Source: Sphingobacteriales bacterium 44-15 (lineage in GTDB: Bacteria; Bacteroidota; Bacteroidia; Chitinophagales; Chitinophagaceae). Taken from it: DNA of 64,000 nucleotides. Below the pieces are notes generated by a model. That model was not told the DNA's origin and made no database searches. It saw only the letters and a list, made by a program, of their open reading frames with translations. Positions within the stretch are counted from its first letter, which is position 1, and each line of letters opens with the position of its first letter. The stretch is from contig MKWG01000002.1 of NCBI GenBank assembly GCA_001899685.1, positions 291,953 through 355,952 of the forward strand, written 5' to 3'. This document shows positions 1-8,945 of the stretch, one piece after another. Position numbers and translations under genes: made by a program.

Positions 1-191
1 TGAACGACGACTATGCAGTAGAGAGGAGAAGCGCCCTGAAAGAAGTATTTCTCACGGTTTTGCCGGAAAGAACTTTTCTTGAGTTTATGGAAATGAAAGG
101 CAAGCTTGGAGGACAGCATAAATTTCCCAGGGTAATGAAAGGCAAGATGCTGGAGGACTGGCAACAATTTATTTCGTCTGTAGCGCTCTGA
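1..191 (+). CDS. GH3 auxin-responsive promoter family protein, C-terminal end only
   Basis: The window opens inside this gene; 62 codons in frame 3 are visible, ending with TGA at 189-191. The tail carries NDDYAVERRSALKE, a GGQHKFPRV block and a final LEDWQQF. I recognise this as the C-terminal signature of bacterial GH3-family proteins, acyl-adenylating enzymes of the ANL type that activate small carboxylic acids; the substrate in Bacteroidota is not established. The 135 bp after the stop hold no gene. The call rests on the tail motif alone, because the catalytic part lies outside the window. Confidence 0.65.
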   Translation, partial: NDDYAVERRSALKEVFLTVLPERTFLEFMEMKGKLGGQHKFPRVMKGKMLEDWQQFISSVAL

Positions 192-326
192 TATCAGCTT
201 CTATATATCAGCTTATTTAAGCAGGTTCCATACTTTCCAAATCCGATTAACTGTTTTTTACCGTATCTGTTAACCACAGTTTCTTACATTTACGCATGTA
301 TTTAAACATACCCAAAAGGTGATATC

Positions 327-968
327 ATGATTGAGGCCCTCTTAAAAGGACTGGCGTTAGGTTTTATATTAGCATTGTCGGTTGGCCCGGTAATATTTAC
401 TATTATAAAGCAAAGTATTTATAACGGGCATGAGGGCGGCTTCAGCTTTGTAGCCGGCGTGTGGATAAGTGATATCCTGCTGGTGATACTCAGCAATGCC
501 TTTACAGAACTGGTAAAAGAATTGCTGGAATATAAAAAGCTCATTGGTTATACAGGCAGCGGGTTCCTTCTTGCAATGGGTGTATACTATCTCTTTTTTA
601 AGAAGGCAAAAACCGCCTCCAATGGCGACGCTATAGTGGTAAAGCTTGGAAGAAAGGATCACACACAGATACTCTTGTCCGGGTTCCTGATCAATACATT
701 AAATCCAAGCGTCATTATTTTCTGGCTGGTCAATGCCACAGCATTTGCAGTCAGCCATACGCTTCAGCAGCGTATAGTGATCTTCACCACCTGTATCCTG
801 TTCAATATGCTTGCTGATGTGGCAAAGGTATTGCTTGCCGGCAGCCTTCGCAAGCGGCTTACGCCGCACAACATCTCTCTTATTACACGTATCTCAGGCG
901 CTATTCTTATAGTATTTGCGTTTGCGCTTATTTACGGGATCATATTCTTAAGCGACAGGGTGCATTAA
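327..968 (+). CDS. LysE family amino-acid exporter
   Basis: This is a 213-residue polytopic inner-membrane protein. The first helix contains LALSVGPVIFTIIKQSI, the S-x-GP signature at the N-terminus of LysE/RhtB exporters, and a second conserved block LLSGFLINTLNPSV (about residues 117-130) carries the NP pair of the family. Length matches the usual 200-220 residues. Family members export amino acids or derivatives by proton antiport; the substrate cannot be read here. AAAGGTGA just upstream of the ATG is a plausible ribosome binding site and fixes the start. The gene stands alone and converges on the CBM9-like gene across a repeat element. Confidence 0.85.
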   Translation: MIEALLKGLALGFILALSVGPVIFTIIKQSIYNGHEGGFSFVAGVWISDILLVILSNAFTELVKELLEYKKLIGYTGSGFLLAMGVYYLFFKKAKTASNGDAIVVKLGRKDHTQILLSGFLINTLNPSVIIFWLVNATAFAVSHTLQQRIVIFTTCILFNMLADVAKVLLAGSLRKRLTPHNISLITRISGAILIVFAFALIYGIIFLSDRVH

Positions 969-989
969 TGCATTTTGGCTCCTTGCTTT

Positions 990-1124
990 GTGAGAAGCGA
1001 TGAATAGTGAAACCGCAAATGTGAAATGATAAACGTGAGAAATGAAACCGCCAAAAGTGAGCAGTAAACTATTCACTATTGGCCATTGCCTATTCACCTT
1101 TATCATCTCCCTTCTCACGTTTAA
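990..1124. repeat. GTGA-type inverted-repeat element, copy 1
   Basis: The left part is built from GTGA-starting words (GTGAGAAG, GTGAAAC, GTGAAATG, GTGAGAAATG) and the right part from their complements. A perfect 12-bp inverted repeat, TAAACGTGAGAA at 1030-1041 and its complement at 1112-1123, brackets the element. It sits between two convergent genes, so it could act as a two-way transcription end. Six related elements occur elsewhere in the window. Confidence 0.7.
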
Positions 1125-1131
1125 CATAACT

Positions 1132-2016
1132 CTACTTATATGCATTCTCCGAAAAAGTGATATACGTAAAGCATTCCGGTATATGCGAGTCCCACACACC
1201 ATGAGGACTCCAGGCCCAGCCTCCGGAATCGGATATACTGTATTTCTTTTGATTGAAGCGGGAAAAATCCATGCGCCATACATCGTTGTGCAGCGGAGGG
1301 AGCGCTCTTCCGTCCCCATCGGCAAGGATCTTTAATGATGACCAGGGAATGGCTATTTCCACTGTCCAGCCTTTATCTTTATCCCTGTCATTATTGATGG
1401 TGCCATTAAGGTGGACCGCAGACTTCAACCCTGGCATATCCCATTTCCAGAACCCGATCCTTTTGCCGCGCGGATGACGGTAACCTACGCCGTTGAATAT
1501 TTTAGCGCCGGGCGCGTCTTTGTTAAATCCCGGCATATTATAGTACCTCTTTTTCTCATACGCATCAAGCCAGAAAAACAATACTTCGTAAATAGTGCCA
1601 AAAGCATTGATCTCAAATTCATAATAACCATCAGCGCCGGCAATAAAAAGTTCCGCGTCATTGTCCTGGTATATCAGGGCGTCTCTTTGGGTATGCGTAG
1701 CCGTTATGTCGGGCTCTTCAAGCCAGTACCCTATATAGAGATACTGATCGTCCCACAATACGGCAGCCCGCGTATCAAGAGGAGTGGCAGCTCCGGAGAT
1801 GAGGTCGGCAAACCTGGCCGATTTAGGCGCATTTTTCCAGGCGGGTTCATCCAGCCTGCCGTCAATGTGCAGAGATCTGCTGATCTTGTATGCAGTATAA
1901 CGCGGGATATCTTCTTCCCTGCAGCGGTCCTGGCTATGGTAATTAGGCTGGCTGTAAACGATATTAAGAAAAAAGGTAAACAGTATTGAGCAAGAAAAAC
2001 AGCCTGCCTTTCGCAT
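1132..2016 (-). CDS. CBM9-like carbohydrate-binding protein, secreted
   Basis: This 294-residue protein has an N-terminal signal peptide (hydrophobic run ending near IVYSQ, about residue 23). The body matches the carbohydrate-binding family 9-like fold: IDGRLDEPAWKNA at about residues 51-63, VLWDDQYLYIGYWLEEPD, and then DNDAELFI and YYEFEINAFGTI. Such stand-alone modules in Bacteroidota are exported and presumed to bind sugars; xylanase-linked CBM9 is the characterised relative. No catalytic domain is present. It is transcribed alone, convergent with the LysE gene. Confidence 0.8.
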   Translation of the reverse strand: MRKAGCFSCSILFTFFLNIVYSQPNYHSQDRCREEDIPRYTAYKISRSLHIDGRLDEPAWKNAPKSARFADLISGAATPLDTRAAVLWDDQYLYIGYWLEEPDITATHTQRDALIYQDNDAELFIAGADGYYEFEINAFGTIYEVLFFWLDAYEKKRYYNMPGFNKDAPGAKIFNGVGYRHPRGKRIGFWKWDMPGLKSAVHLNGTINNDRDKDKGWTVEIAIPWSSLKILADGDGRALPPLHNDVWRMDFSRFNQKKYSISDSGGWAWSPHGVWDSHIPECFTYITFSENAYK

Positions 2017-2104
2017 CTCTTTAATTTATACTGACGCTGTCCAATATAGCCTGCAACCCTCTATCGTCAACAAATATTCATTGCAGGCTATGTATTGAGA
2101 ATGT

Positions 2105-2350
2105 TTAAAAATTGGGATACAATTGATGAATACGTTTTATCCAGCCATGTATATCATCAGCAGAAATGGTTTGTGAATTAAGATTTCCCAGGCTAAAGCG
2201 AATGGTGCGGTTGCTGGTATTGGAAATAAATACAAAATTTCCACCGCAATATATGCTGTACCCATCAAGCCCTTCAGGCGTATCCAGTTTTCTGAAATTG
2301 CTGGTATTGGTCAATGCTTCAAAATCTGTTAGCACACTGATATTATTCAT
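2105..2350 (-). CDS. Small hypothetical protein, 81 aa
   Basis: I do not recognise this small soluble protein. It begins MNNISVLTDFEALTNT and ends with GWIKRIHQLYPNF; it has no signal peptide or membrane segment. A perfect -7 box (TATTTTTG on the minus strand, 2362 to 2355) ends four bases before the ATG, which supports a real, probably leaderless gene. It is divergent from the SDR gene with only 45 bp between the two starts. No function is proposed. Confidence 0.6.
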   Translation of the reverse strand: MNNISVLTDFEALTNTSNFRKLDTPEGLDGYSIYCGGNFVFISNTSNRTIRFSLGNLNSQTISADDIHGWIKRIHQLYPNF

Positions 2351-2354
2351 GCTG

Positions 2355-2362
2355 CAAAAATA
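2355..2362 (-). promoter_or_regulatory. Bacteroidota -7 promoter box for the 81-aa gene
   Basis: The minus strand reads TATTTTTG, a perfect TAnnTTTG box. Its G is four bases from the ATG at 2350, so transcription should start at or next to the start codon. No good -33 TTTG lies at the expected spacing. Confidence 0.45.
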
Positions 2363-2395
2363 AATAAAATGTTTATTACATTCGGTACAAATACA

Positions 2396-3097
2396 ATGAC
2401 TATGGCAAATAAGGTGGCAATAATAACCGGTGCTTCAGGCAATCTTGGTAAGGCGGTTGTGGATAAGTTCCTGGCAGCAGGATACATGGTAAATGGCACG
2501 GTTCATTCCGGTAAAAAAAATGACACGGATAGTACAAATAATAAATATGAGGCGGTACTGGTGGATCTCATGGATGAAAAAAGCGCTCAGCAGTTTGTAG
2601 ACGCCGTAATACAAAAGCACCATCAGATCGACGTAGCTGTTTTAACAGCAGGCGGGTTTGCAATGGGATCAATAGCTGAAACTAAGAGCGCGGATATATT
2701 ACAACAATACGAACTGAACTTTGCAACGGCTTACAATATAGCACGCCCTGTATTTACACAGATGCTGCAGCAAAAAAAAGGGCGTATTTTTCTTACAGGT
2801 TCACGGCCGGGAACAGACGCCAGGTACAGTAAGGGAATGGTGGCGTATGGGCTGTCCAAGGCATTGCTGTTCCGCTTGGCAGAGCTGATGAATGATGAAG
2901 CAAAAGGCACTGAAGTGGTAACAAGTGTGATAGTGCCCGGCACTATTGACACTCCTCAGAACCGGGCTGCAATGCCTGATGCAGACCCAACAAAGTGGGT
3001 AACCCCGGAGTCCATTGCAGATATAATTTATTATTACTGCAGCGCTTCCGCAACGATAATGCGGGAGCCAATACTCAAAGTATATAATGGCGGTTAA
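2396..3097 (+). CDS. SDR family NAD(P)-dependent oxidoreductase
   Basis: This is a classical short-chain dehydrogenase of about 233 residues. The Rossmann cofactor loop TGASGNLG lies near the N-terminus, LTAGG takes the place of the NNAG motif mid-protein, the catalytic serine is in IFLTGSRPG, and YGLSK is the catalytic YxxxK. The C-terminal VIVPGTIDTPQNR fits the usual PGxxxT block. A longer reading from 2369 exists, but ATG 2396 or 2402 gives the normal SDR N-terminus, and a TACATTCG -7-like box at 2377-2384 lies just before it. The substrate is unknown. The stop directly abuts the convergent FMN reductase. Confidence 0.85.
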   Translation: MTMANKVAIITGASGNLGKAVVDKFLAAGYMVNGTVHSGKKNDTDSTNNKYEAVLVDLMDEKSAQQFVDAVIQKHHQIDVAVLTAGGFAMGSIAETKSADILQQYELNFATAYNIARPVFTQMLQQKKGRIFLTGSRPGTDARYSKGMVAYGLSKALLFRLAELMNDEAKGTEVVTSVIVPGTIDTPQNRAAMPDADPTKWVTPESIADIIYYYCSASATIMREPILKVYNGG

Positions 3098-3637
3098 CTA
3101 TGAATTACCCGTTGAGATGATCTCCAGGAGCGACCTGCACTGGTCTTTGATCTTAAGAAGCGTATCGGCATCTTTTATCTCTCCCCTTTCGGTAAGCCTG
3201 GTACGTATGAATGGCAGCAGCAGCCTTGCACTATCGGGAATATTTGCACCCAGTGCGGTTAACGTTAATAACAGTGCGGCATGCGCTTTATCACCCGAGG
3301 ATGCCGCAGTGATCAGCGCAGTGGGTTTGTTGGAGAATGCAGTAGAAGACACTGTCCAGTCCAGCGCATTTTTTAAAGCGCCAGGCACACCAAATGCATA
3401 CTCGGGTATGCAAAAGAATACAGCGTCTGCTTTCTCAATAGATTGAATAAAAGAAGACACTACAGGAGGTGCAGCTTCACTATCGTTAAAAGCCGGGATA
3501 TGCTCAAGCCCCTTGTATATAAGAAAATCCACATGATCCGGGAACAGACCGCTCACAATATGCAGCACTGTGCTTGCAGATGAATTAAGACGGAGGCTGC
3601 CGGATATTCCTAATATGCTGATCTTATCATGATTCAT
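3098..3637 (-). CDS. NADPH-dependent FMN reductase family protein
   Basis: This is a flavodoxin-fold protein of 179 residues. The phosphate-binding loop GISGSLRLNSSAS is at residues 10-22 and the flavin-contact block PEYAFGVPGALKNALDW lies mid-protein, both typical of the NADPH:FMN reductase/azoreductase group. Members reduce FMN, quinones or azo compounds with NAD(P)H in the cytoplasm. It ends base-to-base against the SDR gene on the other strand. The 290 bp upstream toward the outer-membrane barrel gene are AT-rich and hold no other gene that I can see. Confidence 0.85.
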   Translation of the reverse strand: MNHDKISILGISGSLRLNSSASTVLHIVSGLFPDHVDFLIYKGLEHIPAFNDSEAAPPVVSSFIQSIEKADAVFFCIPEYAFGVPGALKNALDWTVSSTAFSNKPTALITAASSGDKAHAALLLTLTALGANIPDSARLLLPFIRTRLTERGEIKDADTLLKIKDQCRSLLEIISTGNS

Positions 3638-3929
3638 TTTAGTAAGTATTTTATTTTAAACCTCCTGTTTAAATTTGTTTTTATCTGCAAAGATGCGCAG
3701 AAATATTAACGTATACTTTAACGTTGCAAATTTGGTATGCTCATATAATTGAAGATATTTGCCTTTTCGCAAAACTTCAACACACACGTTTATCCTTACC
3801 TTTTTTTAATCCAATGATAGTGTATTGCTTTTGTAGTGCAGTGTAAAACCCTTGTACTTTAGTGTTCTTCACCTCCGGATCCAGGTGGTCGGAGCAATGC
3901 ATTTTTTTATATTAACTGACTTTACCACT

Positions 3930-6689
3930 ATGCCGAAACTGATCTTTTTGACCATCAGCTTAACCTTTGCCCTGCACTGTTCCTTTGCTCAGACAGCAGC
4001 GGTCAGCGGGACCGTTACAGACACTGCAAATCAAAAGAAATTGCAATATGCCGTGATTTCCCTCCTTCAGAAATCAGATTCTTCTTTATATAAGTTCACC
4101 CGTGCAGACAAGAATGGTGATTTTTCACTGACCGGTATAAAGGAAGGCTTGTTTACAATCATTATCTCCTACCCATCTTTTGCAGATTACGTTGATGATG
4201 TGGAGCTGAAACCTGGGACAGATATTAAGCTGGGAAATATTAATCTTATCAATAAGAGCGTACTGCTCGAAGAAATTGTAATACGCCAGAATAATGCGGT
4301 GCGGCTGAAAGGGGATACGCTGGAATATACGGCAGACAGCTTCAAGGTAAGGGCCAACGCCAATGCGGAAGAGCTGCTGAAGGCAATGCCCGGCATACAG
4401 GTGGATAAGAACGGCAAGATCATAGCCCAGGGACAGGAAGTGCAAAAGGTATTGGTAGACGGTGAAGAATTTTTCAGCGATGATCCTACCGTGGCTACCC
4501 GCAATATAAGAGCCGATGCAGTGGACAAGGTGCAGGTGTTTGACAAAAAAAGCGATCAGGCTGCCTTTACTGGTATAGATGACGGAGAAAAAACAAAGAC
4601 CATCAACTTAAAGCTCAAAGAAGATAAAAAGAACGGCTATTTCGGAAAAGTGAGCGCCGGTGGCGGGTTGAAAGATAAATTCAACAACGAAGCCATGGTC
4701 AACTTTTTTAAAGGCAAACGAAAGATCGCTGCTTTCGGCACCATGTCCAATACCGGGCAAACAGGGCTCAACTGGCAGGACAACCGGCAATACCTTGGCA
4801 CCGATGAAAATTTTGAGTATGATGAGAACAGCGGCTTCTTTTATTCCTTCGCTCAAAATGATGCTTTTGACTTCAACGGCAACGGGCTGCCCAAGGCATG
4901 GACGGGAGGACTGCACTTTTCCAACAAATGGGACGACAACAAGCACAATTTCAACGCCAGCTATATGTACAAAAAGCTTGATGTAGCCGGCGACGGGGAA
5001 ACCAAAACGCAGTATATCCTTCCCGATACGCTGTATTATATGAATCAGCGCAACACCAATTTCTCACAGCGCTATCGCAATACCCTCAGCGGGAAATATG
5101 AGATACAGCTTGATTCCTCTTCGTCGCTGAAGATTGTTTTCAGCGGGTATAAAGGGCACACAAAAAGCAGCAACATCTTTTACTCCGAAGCGCTTAATGA
5201 AGACTCGGATCCTGTAAATACAAGCCACCGGACAACATCCAATGCAAATGATGAAGCTTCGATGAATACCAATATCATTTACAGGAAAAAGTTTAAAAAG
5301 ACCGGGAGAACGATCACCGCTACCGTAGAGCAAAAATATACTGACAACGATTCGCAGGGATACCTCGATGCGCTTAACAGCTACTTTGGGGAAACAGGAG
5401 AAATTTTCCAGAATGATACTATTGACCAGCGGAAGTATAACCACAGCAAACTCTTTACCTTCAACGGGAAAGTGACCTATACAGAACCCGTCAGCAAGGA
5501 TAATTATATCATCTTTAATTACGGTCTTTCCAATACTACCAGCAGCGCCGACCGCACTACCTATAATTATAATAATGGCAAATACGATGTGCTTGATACC
5601 CTCCTGACCAATGATTATGACTTCCTGGTTACCACCAATGCAGGCGGAGTGGCTTACCGTATAGCCAAGAAGAAATACAATTTTACGATAGGCAGCGACC
5701 TGGCATCCCAGACGTATAAACAAAAAGATAATCTTAAAGATTCATCTTTCCGCTACAACAGGCTGAACCTGTTCCCCAAAATCAATTTCTTTTACAACTT
5801 TAAGCCGCAAACAAGGCTTAGCTTCAATTACAACGGGAGCACCCAGCAACCTACCATCCAGCAGATACAGCCTGTGCAGGAGAATAATGACCCGCTGAAT
5901 ATTTTTATCGGCAATCCTGATCTTGAACCGGCATTCAATCATCGCTTCAATGTTTATTTCAACGATTATAAGGTGCTTAAGCAAAGAGGGATCTTTGCCA
6001 ACGCAAGCTTTAACCTTACTGAAAATGCTATCACTACCAGCAACACGGTGGATAAGTATGGCAAACGCGTATACCAGTCTGTAAACAGCAGCGGCACCTA
6101 CAATTACTCTTCTTATATCAGCTATAATATGGAAGTGCCTTCTATTAAGACCAGGTTCTTTGCCGATATTAATACCTATGGCGGCAAAGGGATCAACTTC
6201 GTGAACCTCGAAAAAAACATTACGCACAACAATACCTATGCAGCAGGTGTCGGCGGCTATTTCTCCAAAGAAAACAAAATGGGCATCAACCTGCGCACAA
6301 ACGTATCTTATAATACGTCGGTAAGCTCCATCTACGAAGCGATAAAAACGAAATACTGGGTATACACCTACAATATAGATACTTATTTTGCGCTGCCGTA
6401 TAAATTTGATCTTTCCAGCGACGCAGATTTTAATTTCAGGCAAAAGACAAACGTGTTTGATCAAAACCGGAATACTATCATCTGGAATGCTTCCCTGAGT
6501 AAGCGCCTGTTCAAGGAAACCTGCTCACTGAAGTTTTCGATCAATGATATCCTCAACCAGAACATTGGTTTCAGGAGAGATATACAAAGCAATTTTATCA
6601 CCGAGAATACTTATGCTACTTTAAGGCGGTTCTGGCTGGTAAGCTTTACCTGGAATTTCTCAAAAAACAATGCGCAAGCGAAAAACTAA
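3930..6689 (+). CDS. Outer membrane beta-barrel protein, TonB-receptor-like
   Basis: This protein of about 919 residues has a signal peptide (MPKLIFLTISLTFALHCSFAQ), a carboxypeptidase-regulatory-like Ig domain (about 22-110), a plug-like segment containing LLKAMPGIQVDKNGKI and VLVDGEEFFSDDP, and a long aromatic-rich C-terminal barrel ending in a short tail. This matches the Bacteroidota outer membrane beta-barrel family, which resembles TonB-dependent receptors. ATG 3930 is chosen over 3852 and 3897 because it gives a clean signal peptide. The GLPGLI gene follows after five bases, a pairing often seen in this phylum. Its cargo is not known. Confidence 0.85.
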   Translation: MPKLIFLTISLTFALHCSFAQTAAVSGTVTDTANQKKLQYAVISLLQKSDSSLYKFTRADKNGDFSLTGIKEGLFTIIISYPSFADYVDDVELKPGTDIKLGNINLINKSVLLEEIVIRQNNAVRLKGDTLEYTADSFKVRANANAEELLKAMPGIQVDKNGKIIAQGQEVQKVLVDGEEFFSDDPTVATRNIRADAVDKVQVFDKKSDQAAFTGIDDGEKTKTINLKLKEDKKNGYFGKVSAGGGLKDKFNNEAMVNFFKGKRKIAAFGTMSNTGQTGLNWQDNRQYLGTDENFEYDENSGFFYSFAQNDAFDFNGNGLPKAWTGGLHFSNKWDDNKHNFNASYMYKKLDVAGDGETKTQYILPDTLYYMNQRNTNFSQRYRNTLSGKYEIQLDSSSSLKIVFSGYKGHTKSSNIFYSEALNEDSDPVNTSHRTTSNANDEASMNTNIIYRKKFKKTGRTITATVEQKYTDNDSQGYLDALNSYFGETGEIFQNDTIDQRKYNHSKLFTFNGKVTYTEPVSKDNYIIFNYGLSNTTSSADRTTYNYNNGKYDVLDTLLTNDYDFLVTTNAGGVAYRIAKKKYNFTIGSDLASQTYKQKDNLKDSSFRYNRLNLFPKINFFYNFKPQTRLSFNYNGSTQQPTIQQIQPVQENNDPLNIFIGNPDLEPAFNHRFNVYFNDYKVLKQRGIFANASFNLTENAITTSNTVDKYGKRVYQSVNSSGTYNYSSYISYNMEVPSIKTRFFADINTYGGKGINFVNLEKNITHNNTYAAGVGGYFSKENKMGINLRTNVSYNTSVSSIYEAIKTKYWVYTYNIDTYFALPYKFDLSSDADFNFRQKTNVFDQNRNTIIWNASLSKRLFKETCSLKFSINDILNQNIGFRRDIQSNFITENTYATLRRFWLVSFTWNFSKNNAQAKN

Positions 6690-6694
6690 GAGCC

Positions 6695-7432
6695 ATGAAA
6701 AAAAAGCAACTGATCCTCCTGCCGGTATTGTTCTGTATTACTCAATTTTTAAACGCCCAGTTTATCCTGAAGGGGAAAATTGAATTTGAAAAGACCGTGA
6801 ATGTATATAAGCAAATGGATTTCGGCGACGACGGGTGGGCGGCAACGCTCAAAAAAACGACACCAGAGTATAAACATACTTATTTTGACCTGGTATTTTC
6901 CGAAGGGAAGACCTTGTATTCACCCGGGAGAGAGAGCAAAGAAAAACCAGCTCCTTTTGGTGAAGGACCAGCTACAGCTAATATAGTATACAACGATTTT
7001 GGAAATCAAAAAACAGTAGCGGCTAAACAGGTATTTGATGAATCCTTCCTGATACAGGACAGCCTGCGCAAATATCAGTGGCATATCACCAAGGATACAC
7101 GTAAAATAGCGGGGTTTGAATGCAAAAGGGCTTTCACCGTCATTATGGACTCCGTATTTGTAGTTGCCTTTTATACAGACGAAATTGTATCCACCGGCGG
7201 ACCGGAATCATTCCAGGGACTGCCGGGAATGATCCTCGGCGTGGTCATTCCAAAAATGTATACCAACTGGTATGCTACTAAAGTAGAGCTTGAGCAGGTA
7301 AAAGACGCCAGCATTACTCCGCCTAAAAAAGGAAAGACCACAGATTACTCCGGCATGGAAAAAACCATACAGCAGAGCCTTAAACGCTGGGGTAAATGGG
7401 GAACAAAATATATATGGCAGATCATGATATGA
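6695..7432 (+). CDS. GLPGLI family protein
   Basis: This 245-residue exported protein starts with a signal peptide (MKKKQLILLPVLFCITQFLNAQ). Near residue 175 it carries ESFQGLPGMILGV, the motif that names the GLPGLI family (TIGR01200). The biochemical role of the family is unknown; genes are commonly placed next to outer-membrane barrels as here, only five bases after the upstream stop, so the two are probably one operon. A tandem repeat array follows the stop codon. Confidence 0.9.
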   Translation: MKKKQLILLPVLFCITQFLNAQFILKGKIEFEKTVNVYKQMDFGDDGWAATLKKTTPEYKHTYFDLVFSEGKTLYSPGRESKEKPAPFGEGPATANIVYNDFGNQKTVAAKQVFDESFLIQDSLRKYQWHITKDTRKIAGFECKRAFTVIMDSVFVVAFYTDEIVSTGGPESFQGLPGMILGVVIPKMYTNWYATKVELEQVKDASITPPKKGKTTDYSGMEKTIQQSLKRWGKWGTKYIWQIMI

Positions 7433-7446
7433 TGCCTGCAGGTAGG

Positions 7447-7767
7447 GGTTTCACGCAAAGCGCGCAGAGAAAGCAAAGACGCAACGGAAGCAATGAACAA
7501 TAAACCCTCTGTGCAACTCCGTGCTCCCTGTGCCTCCGTGGTTCAAATGGGTTTCACGCAAGGCGCTCAGCGGAACAAAGACGCAACAATAAACGATAAA
7601 CGTCAAACGATAAAACCTCTGTGCAACTCCGTGCTCCCCGTGCCTGCGTGGTTCAAATGGGTTTCACGCAAAGCGCGCAGAGAAAGCAAAGACGCAGCGG
7701 AAGCAATGAACAATAAACCCTCTGTGCAACTCCGTGCTCTCCATACCTCCGTGGTTCAAATGGGTTT
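7447..7767. repeat. Three-copy tandem repeat, unit about 103-110 bp
   Basis: Units begin with GGTTTCACGCAA at 7447, 7550 and 7660. Each has a GCAAAG/GCGCAG-rich half and then a half reading CTCTGTGCAACTCCGTGCTC followed by CCTCCGTGGTTCAAATG. Copies 1 and 3 are most alike; copy 2 has extra AAACGATAAACG sequence. It lies between a plus-strand and a minus-strand gene that converge here. An open frame of 98 codons crosses it but only reflects the repeat. Confidence 0.85.
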
Positions 7768-7785
7768 ACCTAAAAAGACTAAGAA

Positions 7786-8847
7786 CTAATATGCCAGGTT
7801 TTTGAGCTTTTCCATATCAGTGATGGTAATTTTTCCTTCTTTGATCTCTATCAATTTTTCGCTCTTAAAATCACTCAGTGTACGGATGAGGGATTCGGTG
7901 GCAGTACCTATATAATGCGCCATATCTTCCCGGGAGATTTCAATAGCGCGGCTTTTTTCATTGTCTTTGAATTTATCATGGATCTCCACGAGCGCTTTGG
8001 CCACCCTTTTGCGCAGGGAGCCATAGGCAAGATTAAGCAGCCTTGTCTCTTTCTCCTTGACATTTTGAGTGATCACTTTAATGAATTTTGCCGCCACGCT
8101 TATATCGTCATATACCATCTGCACAAATTCTTCGGCAGGTATCTCCACTACTTCCGCATCTTCAAGCACCAATGCATTTTCATCATAGTTCCTTCCTTCA
8201 AGCAAGGGCATATACCCCATAAAATCTCCTTTACTGAAAAGGTCGGTAATATACTCCTTACCGTCTTCGTGCACTCTAAACCCCTTCACCTTACCGCTTT
8301 TTAAATAATACAGGAACCGGGGACGCCTTCCCTCAGTGAAAAGCACCTGTTTCCTGGAATAGGTCTCACTGCTGTATTTATTTATATCCAAAGGAAATAT
8401 CCCTGAGCCGGACAGGTCATTGGCCAATTCGCTGAAACCTTTTGCACCCGGTGCATACTTTTTTTGAAGCACGTCGTATTTTTTCAGCCGGCTTTCTATC
8501 GCATTCATCAGCTCATGCTCTTCAAACGGCTTGGTGATATAGTCATCGGCGCCCATTTCCATGCCCTTCCTGAAATCGCTCCGCTCCGTTTTGGCCGTAA
8601 GGAAAATAAAAGGGATATTTTCTGTCTCCGGGTTTTTCCTTACTAAGTGCAATACACCATAACCATCAAGCCCCGGCATCATGATATCACACACTACAAG
8701 ATCGGGCTTGCCCGACAAAACAAGGGAGACACCCTTTTTGCCGTCTTCTGCAACAAGCGTTCTATAACCGGCAAGCGCCAGCAATTCCGCGGTATTCTCC
8801 CTGAGATCATCATTGTCGTCAATAATCAAAATAGTGTGCTGAGACAT
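7786..8847 (-). CDS. Receiver-CRP/FNR fusion transcriptional regulator
   Basis: This 353-residue regulator has three parts. A CheY-like receiver (about 1-120) has Asp10/Asp11, phospho-acceptor Asp54 in VVCDIMMPG, Thr84 and Lys106. A cyclic-nucleotide-binding-type beta roll spans about 155-245, and a CRP/FNR winged helix spans about 275-353. The recognition helix reads TATESLIRTL: Glu318 and Arg322 match the Glu and Arg that read the TGA/TCA half-sites in FNR and CRP. The only cysteine is Cys53, so an FNR iron-sulfur cluster is impossible and phosphorylation is the likely input. ATG 8847 is chosen because the longer start at 8871 overlaps a perfect -7 box. It is divergent from ccoI. I infer it controls the cbb3 island. 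Confidence 0.88.
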   Translation of the reverse strand: MSQHTILIIDDNDDLRENTAELLALAGYRTLVAEDGKKGVSLVLSGKPDLVVCDIMMPGLDGYGVLHLVRKNPETENIPFIFLTAKTERSDFRKGMEMGADDYITKPFEEHELMNAIESRLKKYDVLQKKYAPGAKGFSELANDLSGSGIFPLDINKYSSETYSRKQVLFTEGRRPRFLYYLKSGKVKGFRVHEDGKEYITDLFSKGDFMGYMPLLEGRNYDENALVLEDAEVVEIPAEEFVQMVYDDISVAAKFIKVITQNVKEKETRLLNLAYGSLRKRVAKALVEIHDKFKDNEKSRAIEISREDMAHYIGTATESLIRTLSDFKSEKLIEIKEGKITITDMEKLKNLAY

Positions 8848-8868
8848 AATTTTTACTTTAGGTATCGG

Positions 8869-8876
8869 CAAATATA
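8869..8876 (-). promoter_or_regulatory. -7 promoter box of the receiver-CRP gene
   Basis: The minus strand reads TATATTTG, a perfect TAnnTTTG. The predicted transcript starts near 8863 with a leader of about 16 bases to ATG 8847. The neighbouring FNR-type site is centred about 25 bp upstream of the box, where the -33 element should be, which would suit autorepression. Confidence 0.55.
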
Positions 8877-8887
8877 CTCATTCAGTT

Positions 8888-8901
8888 TTGACAATAATCA
8901 G
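8888..8901. promoter_or_regulatory. FNR/FixK-type operator between regulator and ccoI
   Basis: The sequence is TTGAC-AATA-ATCAG, matching the FNR consensus TTGATnnnnATCAA at 8 of 10 defined bases with correct spacing. Its centre is 57.5 bp from the end of the ccoI -7 box and 25.5 bp from that of the divergent regulator gene. This geometry fits activation of ccoI and repression of the regulator. Confidence 0.6.
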
Positions 8902-8945
8902 CGGCAGAATTGAGGAACATCATAAGGCAGGCTTCCGGGTGGTGC

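Noticed and set aside
5742-6464. 240-codon minus-strand frame opposite the outer-membrane barrel gene
   Set aside because: It is antisense to the barrel domain; no motifs and a valine/isoleucine-rich shadow pattern.
7447-7767. Possible CRISPR array
   Set aside because: Only three units of over 100 bp with no short conserved repeat and unique spacers; no cas genes nearby.
7493-7789. 98-codon plus-strand frame over the tandem repeat
   Set aside because: The protein simply repeats NKPSVQLRA and VVQMG blocks dictated by the DNA repeat; no family or promoter supports it.
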